Shown here one piece after another: positions 9,338-17,745 of a DNA stretch of 64,000 nucleotides. Source of the stretch: Hymenobacter aerilatus (GTDB lineage Bacteria; Bacteroidota; Bacteroidia; Cytophagales; Hymenobacteraceae); NCBI RefSeq assembly GCF_022921095.1, contig NZ_CP095053.1:3390501-3454500 (forward strand). The letters run 5' to 3'. Each line of letters opens with the position of its first letter. Within the stretch, counting starts at the first letter, position 1. Below the pieces are notes generated by a model. It was not told where the DNA came from. It saw only the letters and a list, made by a program, of their open reading frames with translations, and did no database searches. The position numbers were made by a program, and so were the translations under genes.

Positions 9338-9427
9338 ACGTCATGCTGAGCGAAGCAGAAGCAGCTTTACCTCTGCTTTGCTATGGGTAGGGTGCTACTA
9401 GGCTTCGACTCCGCTCAGCACGACATT
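9338..9427. repeat. Dispersed inverted-repeat element, diverged copy R2 inside the RND operon
   Basis: Imperfect arms at 9338-9363 and 9402-9427 resemble the GTCATCCTGAGC family but carry GTCATGCTGAGC and GTCGTGCTGAGC. This copy lies between two co-directional genes of one operon, so a folded transcript could attenuate the pump relative to the adaptor. Confidence 0.7.
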
Positions 9428-9438
9428 AGCCTTATTCT

Positions 9439-12400
9439 ATGTTCAGTAAATTCATTCGTAGGCCAGTCTTTGCCATTGTTATTTCGGTGGTCATTGTGTT
9501 CATGGGCGTACTGGCCATCAAGACCCTGCCTACCTCCCAGTTCCCGGAGATTTCGCCGCCCATGGTGATGGTGTCGGCGGCCTACCCTGGTGCTAGTGCC
9601 AAGGTGCTTACGGAGTCGGTACTGATTCCGCTGGAGCAAGCCGTAAACGGCGTGCCCGGCATGAAGTATATGACCTCCGACGCCGTATCGGCCGGCGAGG
9701 CCAACATCCAGATTGTGTTCAACCTAGGCACCGACCCCGACCAAGCGGTGGTGAACGTGAACACGCGTATTGCACAGGTGCTCAACCGCTTGCCAATACT
9801 AGTACAGCGCGAAGGTGTGATTGTAAACCGCGTGGTACCCAACATGCTGATGTACGTGAACCTGTACAGCAAAGACAAGAACACGGACATGAAGTACCTG
9901 TTCAACTTTGCCGGGGTGAACATGATACCAGAAATCCAGCGCATCGACGGTATCGGGCGGGCCAGCATTCTGGGTAGCCGGCAGTATGCTATGCGTATCT
10001 GGCTGAAGCCCGACCGCATGCGCGCCTACAACGTATCGGCCGACGATGTGATGAAGGCCCTCGATGACCAGAGCGTAATTGGCTCGCCGGGCCGCATTGG
10101 CCGCTCCGACGGGGGTAGGGCCGAAGCCTTGGAGTATGTACTCACCTATCAAGGCCGTTTCAACGACGTTGATCAGTACAAAAACGTGATTATCAAGGCA
10201 AATCCTGACGGGGAAATCTTGCACCTGAAGGACATTGCCGATGTGCAGCTGGGCTCGGAGTTCTACGATATCTACTCCAACCTCGACGGCTACCCCTCGG
10301 CGGCTATTGTGCTGAAGCAAACCTATGGTAGCAACGCTACCGAGGTTATTAAATCGGTGAAAGCTAAGCTGGAAGAGCTGAAGAAAACGATGCCTCCCGG
10401 CATGGATTACAAAATCAGCTACGACGTATCGAACTTCCTCGACGCGTCGACCGAGAACGTAATCCACACCCTGCGCGACGCCTTTATTCTGGTGGCGCTG
10501 GTGGTGTTCCTGTTCCTCGGCGACTGGCGCTCTACCCTCATTCCCATTATTGCGGTGCCCGTGTCGTTGGTAGGCGCGTTCATTGCCATGCAGGCGTTTG
10601 GGCTCACCATCAACATGATAACGCTCTTTGCGCTGGTGTTGGCCATCGGTATTGTGGTCGACGACGCCATTGTGGTGGTGGAGGCCGTGCACGCCAAGAT
10701 GGAGGAGAAGCACCTGTCGCCCTATGGGGCAGTACGCGAAGTAATCGGCGAAATCAGCGGTGCTATCATCGCCATTACCATCTTGATGACGGCCGTGTTC
10801 GTGCCGGTGGCCTTCATGAGCGGCCCGGTGGGTATCTTCTACCGGCAGTTTTCCATCACCATGGCTACTTCCATTGTGATTTCGGGTATTGTGGCTCTTA
10901 CGCTCACGCCAGTGCTGTGCGCCATGATCTTGAAGAACAACCACGGCCAACCACGCAAGAAAACGCCTATCAACCGCTTTATCGACTGGTTTAACCGCGG
11001 CTTCGAGAAGCTAACCGGCCGCTACATTGGCGTACTGGAGAAAGTAGTCGACCGGCGCGTAGTGACGTTTGGCGTGCTGATTATATTCGGCTTAGGCATC
11101 TTCGGCATCTCCTCTACCCTACCCTCGGGCTTCATCCCGAGCGAGGACCAGGGCATGCTCTACGCAATCATTCAGACGCCCCCCGGCTCTACCCTGGAGC
11201 GCACCAACGCTATTTCGCAGCAACTGTACGAACTAGCGAAGGATGTGCCCGGTATTCAAAGCATCTCTACCCTTGCTGGCTATGAAGTACTGACAGAGGG
11301 TAGAGGCTCCAACGCCGGCACCTGTTTGATTAACCTCAAGCCGTGGTCGGAGCGCAAAGAGTCCATCCACGACATTGTGGAGGAGCTGGAGAAAAAGGCC
11401 AAGCAGATTCCCGGCGCGACGGTGGAATTCTTCGAGCCGCCAGCAGTACCAGGCTACGGCGCGGCAGGCGGTTTCCAGCTCCAACTGCTCGACAAAACCA
11501 ACACCGGCGACTACAAAGCACTGGAAAAGGTGAACGAGGACTTCATGGCCGCGCTCAACAAGCGTAAGGAACTGGCCGGACTATTTACGTTCTACTCGGC
11601 CAACTATCCGCAGTACGAGCTGAAAATTGACAACCAGCTGGCTATGCAAAAGGGCGTGAGCATCGGCAACGCTATGAATACGCTCAGCATCATGATTGGC
11701 TCTACCTATGAGTTGGGCTTCATCAAATATCAGCGCTTCTTTAAGGTGTACGTGCAGGCCTCGCCGGAGTATCGTCGCCTACCCAAAGACGTGATGGATA
11801 TGTGGGTGAAGAACGACCGAGGCGAGATGGTGCCGTTCTCGGCCTTCATGAAAATCGTGAAGACCCAGGGCGCCAACGAAATCAACCGCTACAACATGTA
11901 CACCACCGCTTCCATTCGCGGCGATGCCGCTGCCGGCTACAGCTCGGGCGAGGCTATCAAAGCGGTGCAGGAAGTGGCCAAAGAAACCCTACCCCGCGGC
12001 TACGATATCGACTGGGGTGGGCTGTCGAAAGATGAAGTAGGCCGCGGCAGCGAGGCCATCTACATCTTCCTGGTAGTACTGGCCTTCGTGTACCTGGTGC
12101 TAGCTGCGCAGTATGAGAGCTTCCTACTGCCCTTAGCGGTGGTGCTGTCGCTGCCGGCCGGGATATTTGGGTCGTTCCTGTTCATCAAGATGCTGGGTTT
12201 GGCCAACAACATCTACGCCCAAGTAGGATTGGTGATGCTGGTAGGCTTGCTGGGCAAAAACGCCGTGCTGATTGTGGAGTTTGCGGTGCAGGAACATGAG
12301 CACGGCATGTCGGTGCGCGATGCGGCCATTGCCGGCGCCAAGGCTCGTTTCCGTCCCATCCTGATGACCTCTTTCGCCTTCATTGCAGGCTTGATTCCGC

Positions 12401-12630
12401 TGGTACTGGCTACGGGCGCGGGCGCCATTGGCAACCGCACCATTGGTACGGCGGCGCTGGGCGGCATGCTGTTCGGTACCGTGTTTGGGGTAGTGATTGT
12501 GCCCGGCCTGTACTATGTATTTGGCAAGCTGGCCGAAGGACGCAAGCTGATTCAGGACGAAAATGAATATCCGATAAGCGAAGGCGTAGAGCCTCGCGTG
12601 CTAGTTGAAGAAGTAGAAGTTCATGCTTAG
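9439..12630 (+). CDS. RND multidrug efflux pump, inner-membrane component (HAE1/AcrB type)
   Basis: A 1063-residue proton-driven transporter, full length for the family. The essential proton-relay pair D408/D409 lies in GIVVDDAIVVVE, and K940 lies in LLGKNAVLIVEF. Twelve membrane segments with two large periplasmic loops can be followed, and the start FSKFIRRPVFAIVISV is typical of HAE1 pumps. This separates it from the heavy-metal (HME) pumps, which carry different transmembrane acidic motifs. Substrates are likely amphiphilic drugs or toxic metabolites. Its 3' end overlaps the outer-membrane factor gene by eight bases, implying coupled translation. No regulator gene is adjacent. Confidence 0.97.
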   Translation: MFSKFIRRPVFAIVISVVIVFMGVLAIKTLPTSQFPEISPPMVMVSAAYPGASAKVLTESVLIPLEQAVNGVPGMKYMTSDAVSAGEANIQIVFNLGTDPDQAVVNVNTRIAQVLNRLPILVQREGVIVNRVVPNMLMYVNLYSKDKNTDMKYLFNFAGVNMIPEIQRIDGIGRASILGSRQYAMRIWLKPDRMRAYNVSADDVMKALDDQSVIGSPGRIGRSDGGRAEALEYVLTYQGRFNDVDQYKNVIIKANPDGEILHLKDIADVQLGSEFYDIYSNLDGYPSAAIVLKQTYGSNATEVIKSVKAKLEELKKTMPPGMDYKISYDVSNFLDASTENVIHTLRDAFILVALVVFLFLGDWRSTLIPIIAVPVSLVGAFIAMQAFGLTINMITLFALVLAIGIVVDDAIVVVEAVHAKMEEKHLSPYGAVREVIGEISGAIIAITILMTAVFVPVAFMSGPVGIFYRQFSITMATSIVISGIVALTLTPVLCAMILKNNHGQPRKKTPINRFIDWFNRGFEKLTGRYIGVLEKVVDRRVVTFGVLIIFGLGIFGISSTLPSGFIPSEDQGMLYAIIQTPPGSTLERTNAISQQLYELAKDVPGIQSISTLAGYEVLTEGRGSNAGTCLINLKPWSERKESIHDIVEELEKKAKQIPGATVEFFEPPAVPGYGAAGGFQLQLLDKTNTGDYKALEKVNEDFMAALNKRKELAGLFTFYSANYPQYELKIDNQLAMQKGVSIGNAMNTLSIMIGSTYELGFIKYQRFFKVYVQASPEYRRLPKDVMDMWVKNDRGEMVPFSAFMKIVKTQGANEINRYNMYTTASIRGDAAAGYSSGEAIKAVQEVAKETLPRGYDIDWGGLSKDEVGRGSEAIYIFLVVLAFVYLVLAAQYESFLLPLAVVLSLPAGIFGSFLFIKMLGLANNIYAQVGLVMLVGLLGKNAVLIVEFAVQEHEHGMSVRDAAIAGAKARFRPILMTSFAFIAGLIPLVLATGAGAIGNRTIGTAALGGMLFGTVFGVVIVPGLYYVFGKLAEGRKLIQDENEYPISEGVEPRVLVEEVEVHA

Positions 12631-14062
12631 AAAACGCATTTATCAGTATATAAGCGTAGCCTGTTTGTCGCTGGCAGTAGGAAGCTGCAAGATGCCCGAA
12701 CTGGTGGTGAAAGACGCCAACCGGCGGGTTCCCGTCAGCTACAATAGCGCTACGGCCCAGGATACTGCCAGCGCCGCCCAGGTGCGGTGGCGGCAGTTCT
12801 TCACCGACCCCAACCTGGTAGCGCTGATTGACACGGCCCTGCAGCACAACCAGGAGCTGAACATTGCCTTACAGGAGATTCAGATTTCCCGCAACGAAGT
12901 TCAGATCCGCAAGGGGGAGTACCTCCCCTTTGTGGGCCTGGGGGCCAATGCGGAGGCCGAGCGCCCCGGCCGCTACACCCTGCGCGGTGCCACGGAAGAA
13001 GCCGTGAACATCAAGCCCGAGCGCCGCACGCCCGACCCGCTGCCCAACTACCGGGTAGGCGCGTTTGCGAGCTGGGAAGTGGATATCTGGCATAAGCTGC
13101 GCAACGCCCGCAAGTCGGCGGCCCTGCGCTACTTGTCGAGCGTGGAGGGTAGGAACTTCACTATTACCAACCTGATTGCCGAAATTGCCAACTCCTATTA
13201 CGAGCTGTTGGCCCTCGACAACCAACTGGCGATTGTGCAGCAGAACATTGAGATTCAGACAAATGCGCTGAACCTGGTGCGGCTGCAAAAGGAATCGGCC
13301 CGAACGACGGAATTGGCTGTGCAACGCTTTGAAGCCCAGGTGCACAACACGCGTAGCCTGCAATACGGCATTCAGCAACGCATCATCGAAACCGAAAACC
13401 GGATCAACTTCCTGACTGGTCGCTACCCCCGCCCCATCGTGCGCGACGATGCCTCGTTCAACGACCTAGTGCCGACGGTTATCCAGACCGGCGTGCCCTC
13501 GCAGCTACTGCAAAACCGCCCCGACATCCGGCAGGCCGAGCAAAATCTGGCGGCGGCCAAGCTAGATGTGCAAGTAGCGCGCGCCAACTTCTACCCTTCG
13601 CTGCGCCTTACTGGCTCGGTGGGATTCGAGGCGTTCAAACCCGGCTTATTGTTCTCTACTCCTGAGTCGATGCTCTATAATCTGGCCGGGGAGCTAGTAG
13701 CGCCGCTGGTGAACCGCAACGGCATCAAGGCGGTGTACGGCAGCGCCAACGCCGTGCAAACTCAAGCGGCCTACAATTACGAGCGCACCGTGTTGAATGC
13801 CTACGTGGAGGTAGTAAACGAGCTGGCCAACATCCGCAACCTAGCTAACAGCTACAACGAAAAAGCACTGGAAGTAAAGTCGTTGAACCAGTCCGTCACC
13901 ATTTCCAACAGCCTATTTCGTTCGGCCCGCGCTGAGTACACGGAAGTACTCTTCACCCAGCGCGACGCCCTGGAATCGAAGTTCGACCTGATCGAAACCA
14001 AGATGCAGCAGTTGAATGCCACCGTAAACGTGTACCGCGCCCTGGGCGGCGGCTGGAATTAA
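12623..14062 (+). CDS. RND efflux outer-membrane factor (TolC/NodT family lipoprotein)
   Basis: The outer-membrane exit channel of the tripartite pump, 479 residues. A lipobox (VGSC, Cys at 22) follows the N-terminal hydrophobic stretch, as in the OprM/CusC branch. Two repeated blocks of long helices hold the family motifs: FTDPNLVALIDTALQHNQELNIALQ in the first repeat, ANSYYELLALDNQLAIVQ later, and LLQNRPDIRQAEQNLAAAKLDVQVARANFYPSL in the second repeat. It ends in LGGGWN, typical of this family. It is the last gene of the operon and is followed by a long hairpin with a T-run. Confidence 0.95.
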   Translation: MLRKRIYQYISVACLSLAVGSCKMPELVVKDANRRVPVSYNSATAQDTASAAQVRWRQFFTDPNLVALIDTALQHNQELNIALQEIQISRNEVQIRKGEYLPFVGLGANAEAERPGRYTLRGATEEAVNIKPERRTPDPLPNYRVGAFASWEVDIWHKLRNARKSAALRYLSSVEGRNFTITNLIAEIANSYYELLALDNQLAIVQQNIEIQTNALNLVRLQKESARTTELAVQRFEAQVHNTRSLQYGIQQRIIETENRINFLTGRYPRPIVRDDASFNDLVPTVIQTGVPSQLLQNRPDIRQAEQNLAAAKLDVQVARANFYPSLRLTGSVGFEAFKPGLLFSTPESMLYNLAGELVAPLVNRNGIKAVYGSANAVQTQAAYNYERTVLNAYVEVVNELANIRNLANSYNEKALEVKSLNQSVTISNSLFRSARAEYTEVLFTQRDALESKFDLIETKMQQLNATVNVYRALGGGWN

Positions 14063-14097
14063 CGGAGGCAGAAGCGCGTCCTAAACGGGGGCAAATC

Positions 14098-14205
14098 GAA
14101 AAACGGTCTGGTGGAGCTTACCCGGACCGTTGCACGGCTGGCAGAATGGGGGTAGCCCGCTGTCTGTTGCGCAACGGTCCGGAGAAGCTCCGCCAGACCG
14201 TTTTT
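14098..14205 (+). terminator. Long hairpin terminator after the RND operon
   Basis: Arms of 35 bases (14099-14133 and 14171-14205) with three mismatches end in a TTTTT run. The arms contain CGGTCTGG and CGGACCGTTGC and loosely resemble the CGGTCCGACG repeats at 39810 and 62140. The loop is 37 bases. Confidence 0.75.
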
Positions 14206-14340
14206 CTTGAATTGTACTTCCGGTGGATTTGCTTCCCAGGCTGCTCCGCTACCTATCCGGCTTACTTGGTGCTGCTGGTAACTTCTGGCGTTAAGGCCCG
14301 TTATGGGAGTTCCTTTTCACCTTTTTACGCTCTGTTTATT

Positions 14341-14925
14341 ATGAACGCGAAAGTCCTTTCTCTGCCGCTGCTGGCGGCTCTACTCTGTGCCGGTAGTGCG
14401 GCCCATGCCCAAACCGAACAAGGCACCCGGGTGCTGGGACTAAGCGGCGGCAACTTCACCTTCCAAAGCGACAGAAACGTAGCAAACTATGCAGGCTCGC
14501 TGACCCCTTCGGTTGGCACGTTCGTGGCCGACAACATAGCTTTGGGCGTAGCCGTACCCTTTGAACTTAGGCACAGTAAAATCAAGCGCGGCGTCAGTTC
14601 GAAAACCAATACCTACAGCCTTGGGGTAACGCCCTGGTTGCGCTACTACATCCCTTCGGAAAGCCGGCACCGGCTGTTTGGTGAGATAGGTGCGGGGGTC
14701 GCGTTTGAAAGGGCCGCAACTAAGATAGGAGGCGATAAAAACGGCGACACCAGCTTCCTTTTCCTGGGAAACATTGGAGCAGGCTACTCCTACTTCATCA
14801 CGCCGCAGCTGGGCCTAGAGGGCGTGCTTTCCTACGGCCAGAACACCGCCGCCAAAGAAAGCCAGATCAGCCGCGGGACGCTCGGCCTTAACATCGGTTT
14901 CCGCTTCTATCTATCCCGTACGTAG
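14341..14925 (+). CDS. Outer-membrane beta-barrel protein
   Basis: A secreted protein of 194 residues. The ATG at 14341 puts a classical signal peptide (LLAALLCAGSAAHAQ) at the N-terminus; an open frame reaches back to 14146 but overlaps the hairpin terminator and would bury the signal. The mature part alternates polar and hydrophobic residues with aromatic girdles, and the last strand ends in IGFRFYLSRT, typical of an eight-stranded barrel of the OMP_b-brl type. The role is probably structural or unknown. Confidence 0.75.
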   Translation: MNAKVLSLPLLAALLCAGSAAHAQTEQGTRVLGLSGGNFTFQSDRNVANYAGSLTPSVGTFVADNIALGVAVPFELRHSKIKRGVSSKTNTYSLGVTPWLRYYIPSESRHRLFGEIGAGVAFERAATKIGGDKNGDTSFLFLGNIGAGYSYFITPQLGLEGVLSYGQNTAAKESQISRGTLGLNIGFRFYLSRT

Positions 14926-15156
14926 CGGTAGCCTAGTTAACCTCCTTTTCAACTCCTTCTAAATAATCAGCCAAGAGTAGCTGTACTGTCCTAGCGTTTC
15001 ACCTCCCCCGGGCGCGCCAGATGCGCTTACTTTCGCACGACTACTTAATTCTGTACGAACCTATCATAAAAGGGGTATTTCGTACAGAGTTACAAGGAGT
15101 TGAAAAGGGAGTTTTTCGAGGAGAAATGAGAACAGTAAGGCAAAGCTCCATCGCTT

Positions 15157-15204
15157 AAGCCAAAAAAGCCGCCGCAACGGGAGTTGCGGCGGCTTTTTTG
15201 GCTT
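15157..15204. terminator. 22-bp perfect hairpin, bidirectional terminator
   Basis: Arms 15157-15178 and 15183-15204 are perfectly complementary with loop GGGA and carry A6/T6 runs on both sides. It separates the barrel gene from the convergent rny gene. Upstream, at about 15050-15090, a weaker inverted repeat (TCTGTACGAA with its complement) is also visible; the rest of 14926-15156 holds nothing I recognise. Confidence 0.88.
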
Positions 15205-15215
15205 GTTGCCCTACC

Positions 15216-16880
15216 CTACTTGGCGTAGGCTACGGCGCGCATTTCCCGAATCACGGTAATCTTGATCTGACCGGGATACTGCATTTCCTTCTCGATTTTC
15301 TGCGAAATCTCGTAGCTCAGTTCCTGGGCGCGGTCGTCGGTTACGTTTTCGGCATTCACCATCACGCGCAACTCGCGGCCCGCCTGGATGGCGTAGCACT
15401 GCAATACGCCATCAAATGACACAGCCGTTTCTTCCAGTTGCTTCAGGCGCTTGATGTAGCTTTCCATCATCTCGCGGCGGGCGCCGGGGCGCGAGCCCGA
15501 AATGGCGTCGCAGGCCTGCACCAGGGGCGCAATCATGGCCGTCATTTCCATCTCGTCGTGGTGGGCACCAATGGCGTTTACTACGTCGGGATGCTCTTTG
15601 TACTTCTTGGCCATCTCCATGCCTAGGATGGCGTGGGGCAGTTCGGGTTCCTCAGTGCTTACCTTGCCAATGTCATGCAGCAAGCCGGCGCGTTTGGCGT
15701 GCTTCACATTCAGGCCCAGCTCGGCGGCCATAGTGGCGCAAAGATTGGCTACCTCGCGGGAGTGCTGGAGTAGGTTTTGGCCGTACGACGAGCGGAAACG
15801 CATGCGCCCTACCATCTTCACCAGCTCGGGGTGCAGGCCGTGGATGCCCAGGTCGATGATGGTTTTCTCGCCGATTTCCACGATTTCCTCATCGATGTTC
15901 TTGCGGGTTTTGGCCACAATCTCCTCGATGCGGGCCGGGTGAATACGACCGTCTTTCACCAGCAAGTGCAGGCTCAAGCGAGCCACCTCGCGGCGCACCG
16001 GGTCAAAGCCCGAAATGATGATGGCCTCGGGCGTATCATCCACAATAATCTCAACGCCGGTAGCAGCTTCCAGGGCACGAATATTCCGACCCTCACGACC
16101 GATAATCTTGCCCTTCACGTCGTCCGACTCGATGTTGAACACCGACACGCAGTTCTCAATGGCGTGCTCGGCCGCGGTGCGCTGAATAGTTTCCAGCACC
16201 ACCTTCTTGGCGTCTTTGGTGGCCGTGAGCTTGCTTTGCGCCACCACATCTTTAATGTAGGACGACGCCTGCAACTGCGCCTCGTTTTTCAACGATTCTA
16301 CCAACTGCTCGCGCGCTTCGGCGGCCGTCAGGCCCGAAATGGTTTCGAGCTGATGCTGCACTTGGCGGGCTTTTTCTTCGGCCTCTGCCTCACGCTGTTG
16401 CAGCTTGGCTAGTTGAGCTTCGTGCGTGGTCTGGCGCTTTTCTTCCTGAGCATCCAGCCGGTCGCGCTGCTGTTGGGCGTCGTTTTGAAGCTTGTCGCGC
16501 AGGGTATCCAGCTCTTTTTCTTTGCGCTGAATCTGATCGAGCTGCTTTTGCGTGGTTTGGGTGAGCTGCTTGATGCTCTGCTCCTGCTCCACCACGGCCT
16601 GACGGCGCTGCGTTAGCTCGGTATCTAGCTCGGCTTTTTGGCGGCGGCTTTCCTGCTCAAACTCGTGCTTAAGCGTGCGGAATTTGTCTTTCGACTGTTG
16701 AATCCGCTCGTCGCGGATACGGTTGGCTTTCTCTTCTGCTTCTTGCAAAAGCTGTTGGGCACGGGCGCGGGCCTCGGCCTCTTGGTCCTGCCGGGCCTTA
16801 CCGGCCAGCAGGCGGCCGACAAACACGCCGGCCACAAGGGCAACGACGGCAGCCAGCGCGATATAAACATAGGGTGACAT
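15216..16880 (-). CDS. rny: Ribonuclease Y
   Basis: A membrane-anchored endoribonuclease that initiates mRNA decay. The 554-residue protein has an N-terminal transmembrane helix (about residues 5-24), a long Gln/Glu-rich coiled coil to about 190, a KH domain with [12 protein letters not shown], and an HD domain with the metal-binding HDIGK followed by HHDE. This order and length match RNase Y. The proteins downstream in the same strand order (zapA, a coiled-coil protein, pheT) belong to a conserved Bacteroidota neighbourhood. It is probably transcribed with or after zapA across the candidate 6S RNA. Confidence 0.97.
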   Translation of the reverse strand: MSPYVYIALAAVVALVAGVFVGRLLAGKARQDQEAEARARAQQLLQEAEEKANRIRDERIQQSKDKFRTLKHEFEQESRRQKAELDTELTQRRQAVVEQEQSIKQLTQTTQKQLDQIQRKEKELDTLRDKLQNDAQQQRDRLDAQEEKRQTTHEAQLAKLQQREAEAEEKARQVQHQLETISGLTAAEAREQLVESLKNEAQLQASSYIKDVVAQSKLTATKDAKKVVLETIQRTAAEHAIENCVSVFNIESDDVKGKIIGREGRNIRALEAATGVEIIVDDTPEAIIISGFDPVRREVARLSLHLLVKDGRIHPARIEEIVAKTRKNIDEEIVEIGEKTIIDLGIHGLHPELVKMVGRMRFRSSYGQNLLQHSREVANLCATMAAELGLNVKHAKRAGLLHDIGKVSTEEPELPHAILGMEMAKKYKEHPDVVNAIGAHHDEMEMTAMIAPLVQACDAISGSRPGARREMMESYIKRLKQLEETAVSFDGVLQCYAIQAGRELRVMVNAENVTDDRAQELSYEISQKIEKEMQYPGQIKITVIREMRAVAYAK

Positions 16881-16921
16881 GTGCTATGGTTTTTGGGGAA
16901 GGGGTATATAAAAACCATAAC

Positions 16922-17004
16922 AAAAAAACTAGTCCAACGCGTGCCCACCCGCACGGCCGATTGCCATGGGGGTAGGATAAGCGTGAAACCGAAGCCGGGC
17001 TACG
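16922..17004 (-). ncRNA. ssrS: Candidate 6S RNA between zapA and rny
   Basis: On the minus strand this gap can fold into a closing stem (16994-17002 with 16930-16938, one mismatch and two G-U pairs) and a second stem CCTACCC/GGGTGGG. A terminal hairpin follows (CATGGC, five-base loop, GCCGTG). A large asymmetric bulge separates the outer and inner stems, and a run of seven T follows on the RNA 3' side. A closing stem, central bubble and terminal stem-loop is the 6S RNA layout, and I recall the zapA-rny gap as a location for 6S in Bacteroidota. The call rests on hand folding only, and the true 5' end may lie further upstream. Confidence 0.5.
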
Positions 17005-17005
17005 A

Positions 17006-17296
17006 TTAGCCCAGCACCAGCGACGAAAGCAGCTCGTCCAAGCGCGCCAAGCGCTCGGTAAGGGCTGCATCGGTGCCGTCCTTCTCCTTGCCGACCTTCA
17101 GGCGGTCGACCATTGTGGTTAGGGCAATCATGGCCAATAGGTCTTGCTTGTCCTGGATGCCGTACTGGTCGCGGAACTCCTTAAGCTTTTCATTCAACAG
17201 CTTACCGGCCATGCGTAGGCGCTCCTCATCGGGAGCCGCGACGCGCATGGGATATTCCCGTTCAGCAATGCGAATTTTTATGGCTAAGTCGCTCAT
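17006..17296 (-). CDS. zapA: Cell division protein ZapA
   Basis: A small cytoplasmic protein that binds and bundles FtsZ filaments at the division ring. It is 96 residues with the usual two-part structure: an N-terminal alpha/beta head (IKIRIAEREYPMRV, followed by the helix LRMAGKLLNEKLKEF) and a C-terminal coiled coil. The motif DLLAMIALTTM is typical of the Bacteroidota form. It follows the coiled-coil gene by 37 bases and precedes the candidate 6S RNA and rny. Confidence 0.9.
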   Translation of the reverse strand: MSDLAIKIRIAEREYPMRVAAPDEERLRMAGKLLNEKLKEFRDQYGIQDKQDLLAMIALTTMVDRLKVGKEKDGTDAALTERLARLDELLSSLVLG

Positions 17297-17333
17297 GCGA
17301 GCAGTGCGTTTTTAGGTGGATGGGGATAGGTCG

Positions 17334-17630
17334 TTACTCCTTCAAATAGGCAAGGCACTTATCTATTTCGCGGATGTATTCGTTGAGGCGCAGTTTCAGC
17401 TCGTTGACGTGGGCAGGTTTCTCTGCTACGGTATTGACAAGTTTAGCGATATTCTCCCGGTTCTGGAAATCCTTGAGCTGCCGGTCCCGGTCGCGCACGT
17501 CGGCGCGCAGCTGCTCAATAGTGGTTTGGGCATCGCTCAATTCCTCCCGCACTTGCTGATAAGCAGCCACTAAGCTGGTCACTTGCCGCTCCAGGCGGTC
17601 GAGTTGGGCTAGTTGCTGGGAGGAAGCCAT
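17334..17630 (-). CDS. Small coiled-coil protein upstream of zapA
   Basis: A 98-residue protein that is almost entirely heptad-patterned up to about residue 60 (leucines and valines spaced in QLAQLDRLERQV), with a conserved-looking helical tail ending in IREIDKCLAYLKE. It has no signal peptide or membrane segment. The position directly before zapA and after pheT suggests a division-related partner, perhaps analogous to ZapB, but this is inference from context. The ATG at 17630 is the only plausible start. Confidence 0.75.
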   Translation of the reverse strand: MASSQQLAQLDRLERQVTSLVAAYQQVREELSDAQTTIEQLRADVRDRDRQLKDFQNRENIAKLVNTVAEKPAHVNELKLRLNEYIREIDKCLAYLKE

Positions 17631-17633
17631 TTT

Positions 17634-17745
17634 TGGTTGGTTTTTGGTTGTTAGTTGTTTGTTTTTGGTCGTTAGCTACTTTGCCAAGCGTATTTCTAGT
17701 GGGTGAAACAGCTAAAAACCAAAAACAAACAACCAAAAACCAGAT
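17634..17745. repeat. Low-complexity inverted repeat between pheT and the coiled-coil gene
   Basis: T/G-rich words such as TTTTTGGTTGTTAG near 17640-17685 are mirrored by AAAAACCAAAAACAAAC near 17712-17742. The arms are imperfect, with a short insertion on the left. In transcript form this makes a weak hairpin at the end of pheT. Confidence 0.6.

Noticed and set aside
9799..10950. Long reading frame (383 codons) antisense to the RND pump gene
   Set aside because: It lies wholly within a well-supported gene; His/Gly-rich low-complexity composition is the usual shadow of GC-biased codons on the opposite strand.
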